Under the pieces are notes generated by a model that did not search any database, was not told the DNA's origin, and saw only the letters and a program-made list of their open reading frames with translations. The translations under genes and the position numbers were made by a program. Positions 8,283 to 16,853 of a stretch of DNA of 64,000 bases are shown in pieces. The stretch spans positions 7,011,001 to 7,075,000 of the forward strand of contig CP050293.1 in assembly GCA_014189435.1 (NCBI GenBank), in the 5' to 3' direction. Within the stretch, counting starts at the first letter, position 1. Each line of letters opens with the position of its first letter. The DNA comes from Mesorhizobium loti. Lineage in GTDB: Bacteria > Pseudomonadota > Alphaproteobacteria > Rhizobiales > Rhizobiaceae.

Positions 8283-9293
8283 TTATTGTGCGAGGCGCTG
8301 CGGCTGGATTTTCAGCGTGACGACCAGGCCATGTTTTGACCAGTCATAAGCGATCGAGCCGCGCAGATGCCCAGTTACGCTGCGCTCGACCAATCTGCTG
8401 CCGTAGCCGGGCGGACCTGCAGGTGCCTCAACGAGCGGTCCGCCACTTTCTGTCCAGACGATGGTGACGTCGTCGTCATGCGCCGAGCAGGAAACGTCCA
8501 GCGTCCCCGTCTCGGCAGACAAGGCACCGTATTTGAGAGAGTTGGTTGCAAGCTCGTGAATGATAAGCGCGAGGATAGTTGCCGAGGACTCGCCGACGCT
8601 CATCCTTGGTACCGACACTCGAATGCGCCCGCTGAACGCTCCCAGATCGTCATAAGGCGCAAGTAGTACCGTAAGCAGGTCGCCAAGCAGCGCTGAGGCG
8701 GCCTCGGTCTGGCCGGGCACAGGCCGCACCAGATCATGGGCTCGCCCCAAGGCAGTCAGCCGCTGTGTAAGCTCCCGCGCCATGTCATTGGTGGTGGTCG
8801 TCGAACGCGAGGTGATGGCAGTAAGGCCCGAGGCTATGGTCAGCAGGTTCTTGACGCGATGGCTCATTTCGCCGGCGAGAAGCTCGCGGCTTTCTTCCGC
8901 CTGTTTGCGGCCGGTCACATCAATGAAGATGCCGAACATCAGCCGCTGGACGATCCCTTCGTCGTCGCCTTGACCGCGGGCGGAGATCCATTTGAGTTCG
9001 TCGCCTATCATGATCCGGAAGTCGATCTCATAGGGGCCGACAATCGCCCGCGTGGCGTTGAAGGCCGCCCGTACTCGGTCGCGGTCGGCCGGATGGATGT
9101 GTGCGGACAGGTCTTCGAACTTGACGTCTGTGGTGCGAGGGATGCCCCACAGGTCATAGGCTCGGTCATCCATTGCCAATGCGTCGCTATCCACGTTCCA
9201 TGACCAAAGGGCGACCCCTGCGGCTTCGATGGCTCGGACCAGGTTCTTGGGTTCCCAGAGGAGGGGTTTTAGATGTTCCGCAGTTGTCGTCAT
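8283..9293 (-). CDS. PAS-domain HWE-family sensor histidine kinase
   Basis: 336 residues from ATG 9293 (MTTTAEHLKPLLWEPK); a longer start at 9374 is possible. One PAS domain (about 25-125, with HIHPADRDRV and the IDVTGRKQAEE exit) precedes the HWE dimerisation/phosphoacceptor region, with the phosphorylated His in GEMSHRVKNLLTI (about residue 145). The ATPase domain has the N-box HELATNSLKYGALS. There is no membrane segment, so it senses a cytoplasmic signal. HWE kinases in this class often feed light, redox or general stress signalling. The response regulator gene converges on it. Confidence 0.85.
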   Translation of the reverse strand: MTTTAEHLKPLLWEPKNLVRAIEAAGVALWSWNVDSDALAMDDRAYDLWGIPRTTDVKFEDLSAHIHPADRDRVRAAFNATRAIVGPYEIDFRIMIGDELKWISARGQGDDEGIVQRLMFGIFIDVTGRKQAEESRELLAGEMSHRVKNLLTIASGLTAITSRSTTTTNDMARELTQRLTALGRAHDLVRPVPGQTEAASALLGDLLTVLLAPYDDLGAFSGRIRVSVPRMSVGESSATILALIIHELATNSLKYGALSAETGTLDVSCSAHDDDVTIVWTESGGPLVEAPAGPPGYGSRLVERSVTGHLRGSIAYDWSKHGLVVTLKIQPQRLAQ

Positions 9294-9548
9294 GGAAACT
9301 CGCAAAGATGTCGAAAAAGGAACGGTTGTGACGTCATAAACAAGCAGGCTGGCGGTTCTATTAGCCCAATTCATCCGGCATATGAGAAAAAACCACAGAT
9401 CATGCCACGAGTTTTATCCCCCTGACCATACTTGAGGCACGGCTGTTTCGCCCTCAGTTTCAAATCAACCAATCCTAGCGCACGAGTGGCTATGTGGGCC
9501 TTGGGCAAGCCTCCTTGGCGAAAGCCTGCGCGCCTTCTACAAAGGGCG

Positions 9549-9695
9549 ATGAAAAATTCACAACCTGTATATGTAGTCTACCATCCGCCAATGAACGGCT
9601 TCCCATACCTGGCGGTCGTTCTGGCACCTGACGGAACTGCGATCGCAACGCGTTTCGACACAGCCGAAGAGGCCTCTGCATTCAACCGGCTATGA
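9549..9695 (+). CDS. Small hypothetical protein
   Basis: 48 residues from ATG 9549 with AAGGGCG upstream. The sequence (MKNSQPVYVVYHPPMNGFPY...) is hydrophobic-beta in character and ends EEASAFNRL. It lies upstream, in the opposite direction, of nothing obvious and is not part of a clear operon. Family not recognised. Confidence 0.5.
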   Translation: MKNSQPVYVVYHPPMNGFPYLAVVLAPDGTAIATRFDTAEEASAFNRL

Positions 9696-9800
9696 GGCTG
9701 CACGGCGACGGCATCAGGCACTGAACGTGGGGCTGTCCAGCACCCCCATCATCAGCCTAGGCGGCTCATTCCTTCCCGACCATTGCCAGATTCCGGGGTC

Positions 9801-10283
9801 TCAGCGCTGCGCCTTCAATATTCTGGCCTCTCGCAGGAGTGATCCACGATCAGTACCGACCATATTGATCAGCTCGCGCGCCTGGGCTTCCGTAATCCCG
9901 GTTTCGCGCGCTAGGAAACGGATGAGAAAGTCTTCTTGCTCCTCTCTGTGTCCACGATCCCGTCGTTTCTCGTCGGCGATGTATGACGATTTTAACTGTT
10001 CTACCGAACGCCGCGATGGAGCGTCCTCGTTGTGGTGCACGCCTTGCACGGTCAGCCCTGCCTCCTCCGCAGCCGCCAAAAACGCCTGCCGGGCATTCTC
10101 CACCTCGTCCTCCGAAGCCAGTGAGCCGGTGCAGGCCTGCAACGCGTCTCGGTATATCGATCCGTGCTCTTCCGGCCACTTCTCCATCAGCAAGATCGCA
10201 GCCTCGGAGGCACTGGACAACCTGCGAAGTTCTCCATTTGGCAACTCAATCGTTACTGGAACCCTGAAAAAAGCATCGTGCAT
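9801..10283 (-). CDS. DUF982-like N-terminus fused to a second small domain
   Basis: 160 residues from ATG 10283. Residues 5-75 follow the DUF982 layout (FRVPVTIELPNGELRRLSS, then EKWPEEHG and an AFLAAAEEAG helix). After a linker a basic/acidic helical segment (EKRRDRGHREEQEDFLIRF) leads into a compact C-terminal motif, ETGITEAQARELINMVG. Function unknown. An exact EcfG-type promoter 33-57 nt upstream marks it as a general-stress gene. A decayed copy of its 3' end is at 4624-4750. Confidence 0.7.
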   Translation of the reverse strand: MHDAFFRVPVTIELPNGELRRLSSASEAAILLMEKWPEEHGSIYRDALQACTGSLASEDEVENARQAFLAAAEEAGLTVQGVHHNEDAPSRRSVEQLKSSYIADEKRRDRGHREEQEDFLIRFLARETGITEAQARELINMVGTDRGSLLREARILKAQR

Positions 10284-10315
10284 CGCGCCACCCCTGTCCC
10301 CACCATCTCTTAGCG

Positions 10316-10340
10316 AACGAGGCGCGACGACATTCGTTCC
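10316..10340 (-). promoter_or_regulatory. EcfG-type general stress promoter
   Basis: On the minus strand: GGAAC (10340-10336), 16 bases, CGTT (10319-10316). The predicted start near 10309 gives a leader of about 25 nt before ATG 10283. Confidence 0.65.
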
Positions 10341-10578
10341 AGCGCAACATGTAATGCCGCCTATCCGTCCAACGTCAGGCAGCTGATGCCGTTCTCACAA
10401 TGAAGCCCCATGGTGTTTGGGGGCTTTGCGCCCGGTCGGCGCGGCCCCTAGTCGGCCGGGCGTGGATGAAAGGCTCAGATTCAAGCATCCATTGGCGGGT
10501 TGGGGAGTTAAGACTCACGTCAGCAGGCCTCCAAACCGAAAAGCCAAGGGCTGGCGCAATCTCGGAGAACATTCGCAC

Positions 10579-10983
10579 ATGGATATTCCTAAAGGCGCGA
10601 CCGTTGCTGTGGCCGATGGCGAGAAGCTCAATCTGTTCCGCAATTCAGGAGACGAAGCCAATCCAAAGCTGACGGCCTCGGTAGTGGACGACGTGGCAAA
10701 CGAGAACAAGGGATCCGGTGCGCGTCATCAGAGCAGCTCCGCCAATCCGGACAGCAGCCAGATCGAGGAGGACAGTTTCGCAGCCGGATCCGCCGATCTG
10801 CTCAACCGACAGGTCCTCGGCGGACAAATCGCCAACCTGATCATCATCGCCGCTCCTCGGACGCTTGGCGAACTGCGCAAGCACTATCATCAGAAATTAT
10901 CGGACGTTCTGATTGGCGAAATCGCCAAGGATCTGACCGGCCATTCGGCCCAGGAGATAGAGAAGGCAGTTGCCAGCGCCTAG
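10579..10983 (+). CDS. Host attachment family protein
   Basis: 134 residues from ATG 10579 (MDIPKGATVAVADGEKLNLF). The layout matches the family named for attachment of Agrobacterium to host cells: a first strand with VAVADG, a polar middle rich in Gly, Ser and Asn, and a C-terminal half with IIIAAPRTLGELRKHYHQKL and IAKDLTGHSAQEIEKAV. It is a cytosolic protein related to eRF1-like folds; the biochemical role is unknown. GGAG lies about 13 nt before the ATG. The next gene starts 80 nt downstream on the same strand. Confidence 0.8.
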   Translation: MDIPKGATVAVADGEKLNLFRNSGDEANPKLTASVVDDVANENKGSGARHQSSSANPDSSQIEEDSFAAGSADLLNRQVLGGQIANLIIIAAPRTLGELRKHYHQKLSDVLIGEIAKDLTGHSAQEIEKAVASA

Positions 10984-11062
10984 GGCGCATCATCGACAGA
11001 AATCTGCATCGCGCCCGCGCTACGATCGTTTTCGCGCCTGCGCCAAATTGAAGGACTTTATC

Positions 11063-11566
11063 ATGACAAAATCCATTGGATGGCTAGCCGCAGCAATGCT
11101 TTGCATTGCAGCGCCTGCTCAGGCCGCTGACGGCGCCTTTCTGAAATCGTTTGCCGGCAACTGGGTTGGCAAGGGCACGGTCAAAGTCGACGCCGATTCC
11201 CAACCCATCAAGATCAACTGCAAATTTGCATCTGACGCGACGGAAAGCTCTTTGGCGCTTAACGGCAAGTGTACAGGTTACGTGGTCTTCTCGCGGGCGA
11301 TCGGCGCCGACGTGAAGACGAATGGCAAAACCTATACGGGCATATACACCGGATCGAGCACCGGCCCGGCCGGCCTCAGTGGCGGTCGCTCGGGCAACGC
11401 ACTGGTCCTCGGCATCCATTGGGCAAAAGAAGTCAATGGCGACCGTGCCGCCCAGCTAAGGCTGGAAAAGGTTGGAGACAATGGCATGCGCTTGACGACG
11501 ATCGATAAGGACCCGGCGACCGGCAAGACCATTGTGATCAGCCGGATTGATCTCAGCCGCTCCTAG
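11063..11566 (+). CDS. Exported hypothetical protein
   Basis: 167 residues from ATG 11063 with AAGGAC upstream. A signal peptide (MTKSIGWLAAAMLCIAAPAQA-ADG) directs it to the periplasm. The mature part is a beta-rich domain starting FLKSFAGNWVGKGTVKVDADS with two Cys (about residues 53 and 72) that could form a disulfide, and ends TIVISRIDLSRS. The pattern resembles small lipocalin-like barrels, but I cannot assign a family. Confidence 0.7.
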   Translation: MTKSIGWLAAAMLCIAAPAQAADGAFLKSFAGNWVGKGTVKVDADSQPIKINCKFASDATESSLALNGKCTGYVVFSRAIGADVKTNGKTYTGIYTGSSTGPAGLSGGRSGNALVLGIHWAKEVNGDRAAQLRLEKVGDNGMRLTTIDKDPATGKTIVISRIDLSRS

Positions 11567-11628
11567 CGTGGTTGGTTGGCCAAGATCCGGCGCCTCGCTA
11601 GTGGGAAGACGGGCTGCCGCGCCGACTA

Positions 11629-11931
11629 TTACGTGAGCTCGTAGTAAAAATCGCAAATGAGGTCCGCAACTTTGACGGCTTCAAAATCCGTCATGTGCGC
11701 GGCTGTCTCCACAGCGACCGTTTCCATATCGTCCTGATCGACGGCCAGAAGATCCAGTATTTTTGCAAACTTGAACTTGAGCTCCCGGTCCCCATCGAAC
11801 TCATCGAGAGTGACGTGCAAAATGTTCAGATTCGCATCGATCAGGCGCGTTTGTATGCTGTCGGAAGAGGCTGCGAGCGTGCGGATCGCAGCGAAGAAGT
11901 GCTCTCGCGCATTGGAATATTGTCCGCCCAT
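11629..11931 (-). CDS. Small hypothetical protein
   Basis: 100 residues from ATG 11931 (MGGQYSNAREHFFAAIRTL); a longer start at 11985 is less likely. It is acidic and mostly helical (…FDGDRELKFKFAKILDLLAV…, ending ADLICDFYYELT). There is no signal peptide or known domain. It converges with the exported protein gene, 62 nt apart. Confidence 0.6.
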   Translation of the reverse strand: MGGQYSNAREHFFAAIRTLAASSDSIQTRLIDANLNILHVTLDEFDGDRELKFKFAKILDLLAVDQDDMETVAVETAAHMTDFEAVKVADLICDFYYELT

Positions 11932-12404
11932 TTTGATACCTTTGAAGGTGAAACCGTGCGCCTTTGGACGTGAGGCCTGAGCCACTTACGCTTTTGGCAT
12001 TACGGGAGTCAACGATGGAGTACGAGGGGTGGGCGGCGACACGCGGCCTTCGATTTATCGCAACGGCAAAGTAAGAAGGCGCCCGTGGAAGAGTGGGCTC
12101 TAACCGGTTCCACGAACCTTGCTCGATTTGCATTGTGACCGCCGCATCGAGGCCATGCTTGGCCTCGAGGACTAAGGCGCTTCCGCACTCGCGGCAAGAG
12201 TTCAATACCCCGCATCTCGGAATTCGAAACCATGTGCTTATCTCGGTTTTCCCATCCCTGGAAGTAACTAACGCCTCGCCTGCAGCCCGGTTGAACTGCC
12301 TAACGACCGAAAGCGCTTCGGAACGGAAATTAGCACAAGCAACCCTCCATCTGGTGAACTTTACGCCCACGAGAGCGTTGTCCGGGTGTAACGGAGAGTT
12401 TTAG
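11932..12404. other. Gene-poor stretch
   Basis: About 470 bases. A minus-strand frame (12100-12370) has a Cys pair (SCRECG) and partly protein-like composition, but no start, no matching neighbour frame and several breaks; I do not call it. The promoter of the gene at 11931 must lie here. Confidence 0.35.
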
Positions 12405-12656
12405 ATGGGCTGGGTTTTTGGGCTAGCGTTTGCGCTGGTCTTGTTGTTTGCGGTCTTGCTAATCGTTACGGCACAGATCTTCAGAGCTCTCCTACTTTTC
12501 ATCGCCTGCGGCGTTGGAGAACGGACGCGGATAGTGAATAGTACTTATCGAGGTATCGCGAGTTGCGGCACGGAGCCGAACCTATGCAGCACAGGTTCCA
12601 GCCGGATTTCGCGTCTTCGAAAACAAGAATCCCGCAGCGGCCAGCGAACCGCGTAA
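12405..12656 (+). CDS. Possible small membrane protein
   Basis: 83 codons from ATG 12405, with GGAGAG 8 nt upstream. The first 36 residues form one long hydrophobic helix (FGLAFALVLLFAVLLIVTAQ); the remainder is polar and undistinguished, so the true product may be shorter or frameshifted. No family recognised. Confidence 0.35.
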   Translation: MGWVFGLAFALVLLFAVLLIVTAQIFRALLLFIACGVGERTRIVNSTYRGIASCGTEPNLCSTGSSRISRLRKQESRSGQRTA

Positions 12657-13089
12657 GTGCCCGATTAGCGCATCTGTGCAGCCGCTGGGCAGATGCCTGC
12701 GCGGTGGCTGCGGCGCCTGTCGGCCAAGCAGAGGCGCTTGTAACTTAGATGCCTCCGAGCACCGCGAAACGGCCCGTGGACATTGAAGCTCATCTCAGCA
12801 TCCTCGGGGGCGGCTTGAGGCGGTGCCTTGCCGTAATCCAACAACCGTTGCTCGGCTGGGGCAACCAAAATCCAAGTCGCGCATTTTAGTGGATGCTGTT
12901 AGACCAATTCCCTATGTGCTGTTCTCGATGCGGTGCGCGCGACCATGGTTATGAACACTGCACGCATCTGAGCCATGGCAGCCTCTCCGAGGCGCATGAG
13001 CCTTCGAACAAGGGCGATGAACGGCACAAGCAACAGGTTCCAGTTAGCAATCCAGACCAGGTCCCCGAGCCGCCGATTTTTTTACACTG
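12657..13089. other. Gene-poor stretch
   Basis: About 430 bases with no convincing gene in either direction. Short frames exist but have odd composition and no ribosome-binding sites. The next 130 bases hold two strong hairpins (separate entry). Confidence 0.35.
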
Positions 13090-13220
13090 ATTAAAGTCGT
13101 GTGCCTGCGGCGCGCAAGTCAGATCGCGGCACCGAAGCCATTTGCCCGCTGGGTCCCTCCAAGCGGTCAAAAGGGCCGGAAGGCCCGTCGCCCGCTGGCT
13201 CCCGGCCAGCGGGCGTTTTC
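13090..13220 (+). ncRNA. Candidate small RNA or leader ending in a Rho-independent terminator
   Basis: Two hairpins in a row with no coding gene in front: GGGCCGGAAGGCCC (13173-13186) and a 9-10 bp stem GCCCGCTGG/CCAGCGGGC (13190-13214) followed by GTTTTC. That is the 3' end of a short plus-strand transcript. I cannot name a family and see no clear promoter, so this could also be the terminator of an unseen upstream gene. Confidence 0.35.
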
Positions 13221-13399
13221 GTACAATAGACCGGAACAGGCTGCGGCTTCCTCCGACGGTATCTCCGGCCCTCGGCTCGCGCCGCTTCCGAGCAATCTGC
13301 CCGTCGTCTGTCAGCAAGCGCGTCATTCGAGATTGAACGGGGAACGAATGTGGCAGTGCCCAGTTTGGATAGCGACGGGACACGACATGGAGAATTCAC

Positions 13400-14472
13400 A
13401 TGACACGCCGACCAAAGATTTTGGCCAGCACCGCACTCGGGTTGCTCATCGCCTCAGTGCCGTTCGGAGCACCGCTCAGCGCAGCATTCGGTGCCGCACG
13501 GTTCGTCGCATCCGCACCGCCAATTTTTATCAAGTTAAAGTGCAAGGAGGGCGAGAGTGCCGAACCCGCCGTGAAAAGGCGCCGGATAACCAGGCGCCGG
13601 AACGCCCCAAAGGAGCCGATGTCCTCACGGAAATTGGCGGCCGGGTGATCATCCAGTTCAACAATCAGACCATAGTCGAGAGCGACGAAGCGCGGCGAAT
13701 GAACCGTGATGCCAAGGATGTGTATTACGAGGATTTGCCGGGCGGCCGCACACGCGAGACGATCGTTCGCGGCAACGGCAACCAGATCATCACCATCCGC
13801 AACCGCTATGGCGACGTCATCCAGCGCTCCCGCATCACGCCCGACGGCCGCGAGTATGTTCTGAGCTATGTCGACGAGAGGTATTACCAGGACGTGCAGG
13901 ATTGGCGCGACCCTGGAGATGACTTGCCACCGATGCGGCTCAACATCCCACGCAAGCAATACATCTTGGAGTCCGATCTGGTAGAGGATGCTGGGGATTA
14001 TTACACCTTCCTCGAGCAACCGCCGGTGGAAAAGGTCCAGCGCCTCTACTCGGTCGACGAGGTCAAGCGCTCGGCGCGTGTGCGCGACATCGCCCGGCGT
14101 GTGGATCTGGACACGTTGAATTTCGAGTCCGGTTCGGCGGCGATCTCGGACAGCGAAGTCAAAAAACTGCAAGGCGTTGCGGACGCAATGGAGCGGCTGC
14201 TGAAGAAGAACCCGGCGGAAACATTCTTGATCGAAGGTCACACCGATGCCGTCGGCAGCGACAATGCAAACCTGGCCTTGTCCGACCAGCGAGCCGAGGC
14301 AGTTGCCGAGGCCCTCACCAACGCCTTTGGCATCGCGCCAGAGAACCTGACGACCCAAGGCTACGGCGAGCGCTATCTTAAGGTGAACACGACAGGGCCT
14401 GAACGACAGAACCGCCGCGTCGCTATTCGACGCATCACGCCGCTGGTGGCGCCCGTCGCCAGCGCCAACTGA
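13400..14472 (+). pseudogene. OmpA-family outer membrane protein, frameshifted
   Basis: Envelope protein with a C-terminal OmpA peptidoglycan-binding domain. ATG 13400 starts a signal peptide (MTRRPKILASTALGLLIASV). The frame shifts in the A4 run at 13574-13577; one more A would join GESAEPAVKK to APDNQAPERPKGADVL. The rest is intact: a central domain with repeated strands (ETIVRGNGNQIITIRNRYGD), then the OmpA domain with LNFESGSAAI, IEGHTDAVGSDNANLALSDQRA and TTQGYGERYLKVNTTGPERQNRRV, which contain the peptidoglycan-contacting Asp and Arg. GGAAC-N16-AGTT at 13341-13365 is one base off an EcfG promoter. Confidence 0.8.
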
Positions 14473-14480
14473 CCAAGACA

Positions 14481-14515
14481 TCTCGCGGTTCGGCAAAGCT
14501 CGCCGAATCGCGAGA
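14481..14515 (+). terminator. Stem-loop after the OmpA gene
   Basis: TCTCGCG-G-TTCGGC paired with GCCGAA-T-CGCGAGA around a 7-nt loop, starting 9 nt after the stop. No T-run follows, so termination may be partial. Confidence 0.5.
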
Positions 14516-14904
14516 CTTGCCAGCCAACGGACCAATGGCCGGCCGACCCATTTTTAAGACTTCATTTACCGTGCGGTTTTAGCGTCCCACTTGCGGCTAA
14601 AGTTGCAATTCCGCATTTTCAGGCAACACCGCCCGTCGTTCTCAGTCCACCTAAGAGCGACGGGTACCTGCCTTAGGCACAAGCCGCGGCTGTCAGGATT
14701 GACGCTTATGTAGGCTGGCCGCCGCCCCGGAATATGCCCCGACTGGCTGCGTGGCTCGCGCAGGGCTTAGAGCCGAAACGGCGCGCGGCCGAGCGATGTC
14801 GCCAACTAGACCACCCGCGTTAAGTACCGTATCGACTGCGAGAACTGGAGTACTGAGCGCTCGTCGAAGGCGCAGGTCCGGCCAGATTGGCCGGACCTGT
14901 ACCA
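14516..14904. other. Intergenic region with terminator-like hairpin
   Basis: No gene seen. At 14874-14898 AGGTCCGGCCA/TGGCCGGACCT closes a 3-nt loop just after the 3' end of the minus-strand gene at 14905; it is probably that gene's terminator. Confidence 0.5.
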
Positions 14905-15216
14905 TTACCTCCTGCAGATGCGAACTCGCTCGATGACGCGGTGGTGATGACGCCAATGCTTGATCAGCACGACGCGGCAATGGTGCCGATGATGCCGATG
15001 GTAATAACGGGGCCTATAGCCGTTGTCATACATGTCGTAGTATTGGGAATAGCCTTGACCGTAGTAGTCTGGATACCGATCACGACGGTAGTAGTCGTAA
15101 TCGTCGCCGTAACCACCACCAAAACCAATAATGACGCCGCCGGCGTTTGCCGGAAAGGCGGTAGCGGCACAAGTGACTGCGATCACCGATGAGAGGACTA
15201 GCTTCCTTATCATCAC
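14905..15216 (-). CDS. Exported Gly/Tyr/His-rich small protein
   Basis: 103 residues from ATG 15216 (or 15213). A signal peptide (MIRKLVLSSVIAVTCAATAF to ANA-GG) is followed by a glycine-rich start, a stretch of Tyr/Asp repeats (DDYDYYRRDRYPDYYG) and a His-rich basic segment (RYYHRHHRHHCR), ending VIERVRICRR. Such proteins are common in Mesorhizobium. The His cluster could bind metal, but that is a guess. An exact EcfG-type promoter lies upstream. Confidence 0.7.
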   Translation of the reverse strand: MMIRKLVLSSVIAVTCAATAFPANAGGVIIGFGGGYGDDYDYYRRDRYPDYYGQGYSQYYDMYDNGYRPRYYHRHHRHHCRVVLIKHWRHHHRVIERVRICRR

Positions 15217-15252
15217 AACTCTCCTGAGCTGAGAGTGTCCCGTCGGGACAAA

Positions 15253-15277
15253 AACGCTTTGGAGCGGAGGTTGTTCC
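15253..15277 (-). promoter_or_regulatory. EcfG-type general stress promoter
   Basis: Minus strand: GGAAC (15277-15273), 16 bases, CGTT (15256-15253). Predicted start near 15246, 30 nt before ATG 15216. Confidence 0.65.
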
Positions 15278-15392
15278 CTACAAAATCACCCGGTGCCGCC
15301 CTTGCCCGCGTTTTGGTCAGGAAGTGTCATTCCAGGTGCGGAGATCGACGTTCCTCTTCATTCGCCACACCCGCAACCCTGGATAGAGCATC

Positions 15393-15713
15393 GTGCCAAC
15401 CGATACGAAAGAACGCTGCGGCGGAAGCCTTGAAAGAGATGGGAACCTTTTGTCGGCGAGCCGCTTTCTGAGCATGGCCCAAGCCGTTGAAGCACCTATC
15501 TTGCCCGAGAATAGTCCAGACAGGGAGGTGAACTGCGAGGTCGCCTTGGAAGCCGCCTTCGCGGCCTTGGTGACTGCCGCAGAAGGCCAGGGGTGGACGC
15601 CCAATGAAACGGCTTTAACTCTACTCAAAATCGCTACGAACCACGCCCAAAAGACCGAGGCTGTCGTTGCGGTCCCTGATACTGACAAAACAGCGATCGA
15701 AACTCGGGCCTAG
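15393..15713 (+). CDS. Hypothetical protein
   Basis: 106 codons from ATG 15393; an internal ATG at 15474 may be the true start. The C-terminal part (EVALEAAFAALVTAAEGQGWTP and LTLLKIATNHAQ) is a two-helix acidic domain that looks genuine. Function unknown. It stands alone between two minus-strand stress genes. Confidence 0.5.
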   Translation: MPTDTKERCGGSLERDGNLLSASRFLSMAQAVEAPILPENSPDREVNCEVALEAAFAALVTAAEGQGWTPNETALTLLKIATNHAQKTEAVVAVPDTDKTAIETRA

Positions 15714-15825
15714 CCGGCAGGGACGCCCAAGCTCAGCCGGCTAATTCGCCCGCCTCAATACCCCGGTTGCCGATTGTCTGAAACCGACCTTTGGTTCGAA
15801 TTTAACATCCCGGACCGCCAAGTGA

Positions 15826-15853
15826 GGCGCGTGATCGCAACAGATCACGCGCC
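15826..15853 (-). terminator. Stem-loop after the glycine-zipper gene
   Basis: GGCGCGTGATC and GATCACGCGCC (11-bp perfect arms) around a 6-nt loop, 13 nt past the stop of the gene at 15867. There is no T-run. Confidence 0.5.
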
Positions 15854-15866
15854 GTAGGTATTGGTA

Positions 15867-16130
15867 TCAGTAGCCGTCCGGGCACCGGGCAATGTAAACG
15901 CGGCCATTACGATCGCGATACCGGCACTGGCCGGCCTCACTGGCGTGCCCGATCACCGCACCGGCGATCGCGCCGACTGCACCACCAACGACAGCCCCTT
16001 GCACGGGATCGCCGGCCACCGCTGCTCCGACCGCGGCACCTCCCAAGCCGCCTACGGCAGCGCCTTGTTCGGTACGGGAACATGCTGCGAGCGGAATGAG
16101 CAGGCTCAAAATGAGCAGTGTCTTTTTCAT
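15867..16130 (-). CDS. Glycine-zipper lipoprotein
   Basis: 87 residues from ATG 16130. The signal peptide MKKTLLILSLLIPLAAC ends in a lipobox (LAAC), so the mature protein is lipid-anchored at Cys17. A Gly/Ala-zipper follows (GAAVGGLGGAAVGAAVAG and VVGGAVGAIAGAVIG), a pattern for packing helices in membranes, then a small C-terminal CRYRDRNGRVYIARCPDG hairpin with two Cys. It belongs with the YMGG/OmpA-like glycine-zipper proteins of the envelope stress group. It lies 186 nt upstream-side of the GlsB gene on the same strand. Confidence 0.75.
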   Translation of the reverse strand: MKKTLLILSLLIPLAACSRTEQGAAVGGLGGAAVGAAVAGDPVQGAVVGGAVGAIAGAVIGHASEAGQCRYRDRNGRVYIARCPDGY

Positions 16131-16261
16131 GGGTTCTCTCCTGAAGCCTTAATTGGCCGGAGCATAAATGCGCCAACGGTTTTTTCGATCCATGGCCCTG
16201 TTGCCTTTATGGAACGGCTCGTCTCCGCTCCATGGGCGGACTGCATAGGCTGAGGCACGCC

Positions 16262-16286
16262 GAGCCCTTCGTCGGGCGAAGGGCTC
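16262..16286 (-). terminator. Stem-loop after the GlsB gene
   Basis: GAGCCCTTCG and CGAAGGGCTC (10-bp arms) around a 5-nt loop, 30 nt past the stop of the minus-strand gene at 16317. There is no T-run. Confidence 0.5.
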
Positions 16287-16316
16287 AGGTTGAGGTTGAC
16301 CGCAATAGTTCGCGGA

Positions 16317-16568
16317 TTAGCGTTTGATCGCTCGGGCCACCGCGATCAAGATACACGCGCCGATGAAGCCGGCGACGAGATAGCCGAGCCAGCCGGCCAA
16401 CGATATGCCAAGCACGCTAAGAATGAGGTTGGCGACGATCGCCCCCACGATTCCCAAAATGATGTTCATGACGACGCCCATGTTGCTTTTCATGAACATC
16501 TCGGCGAGCCATCCGGCAATGCCGCCGATGATGATCGCTGCCAGCCAGCCAACGCCAGGATTCTGCAT
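16317..16568 (-). CDS. GlsB/YeaQ/YmgE family stress membrane protein
   Basis: 83 residues from ATG 16568. Three hydrophobic helices with the family pattern: GWLAAIIIGGIAGWLAEMFM, then MGVVMNIILGIVGAIVANLI, then the GYLVAGFIGACILIAVARA helix. Inner-membrane protein of the transglycosylase-associated family, induced by stress in many bacteria but of unknown mechanism. Its own exact EcfG-type promoter lies 42-66 nt upstream. A second member is at 20983-21288. Confidence 0.85.
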   Translation of the reverse strand: MQNPGVGWLAAIIIGGIAGWLAEMFMKSNMGVVMNIILGIVGAIVANLILSVLGISLAGWLGYLVAGFIGACILIAVARAIKR

Positions 16569-16609
16569 AGTTTTCCCCTTTCCGCGAACCGCAATTGGTT
16601 CGACCGGGG

Positions 16610-16634
16610 AACGTCAAGGAGCCAATAAGGTTCC
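16610..16634 (-). promoter_or_regulatory. EcfG-type general stress promoter
   Basis: Minus strand: GGAAC (16634-16630), 16 bases, CGTT (16613-16610). It drives the GlsB gene; the next EcfG promoter, on the plus strand, begins about 100 bp away, so the two genes form a divergent stress pair. Confidence 0.65.
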
Positions 16635-16736
16635 CGCGATACAGGCGCGTGCGAGCTCGAAAAAATTGCGGAATCGCAGCAGCTTAATTGACTCTACGTC
16701 GGTCAGCGCCTCCCAGGCGCCTTCCGAATTCCAAGG

Positions 16737-16761
16737 GGAACTTCGCTTCGTGCGGCCCGTT
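16737..16761 (+). promoter_or_regulatory. EcfG-type general stress promoter
   Basis: GGAAC 16737-16741, 16 bases, CGTT 16758-16761. Predicted start near 16769, giving an 85-nt leader to the PRC-barrel gene at 16854. Confidence 0.65.
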
Positions 16762-16853
16762 GTGAGGTAGCAAACTGTGCCGCGCTCAGCCTCCCTGCGA
16801 CGGTTCGGCCGAACGCGGCGTGCATCAACACTAACGCACAAAGGAAACGTACC

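Noticed and set aside
13396..14535. 379-codon minus-strand frame
   Set aside because: Antisense to the OmpA-family gene; no signal, no domain.
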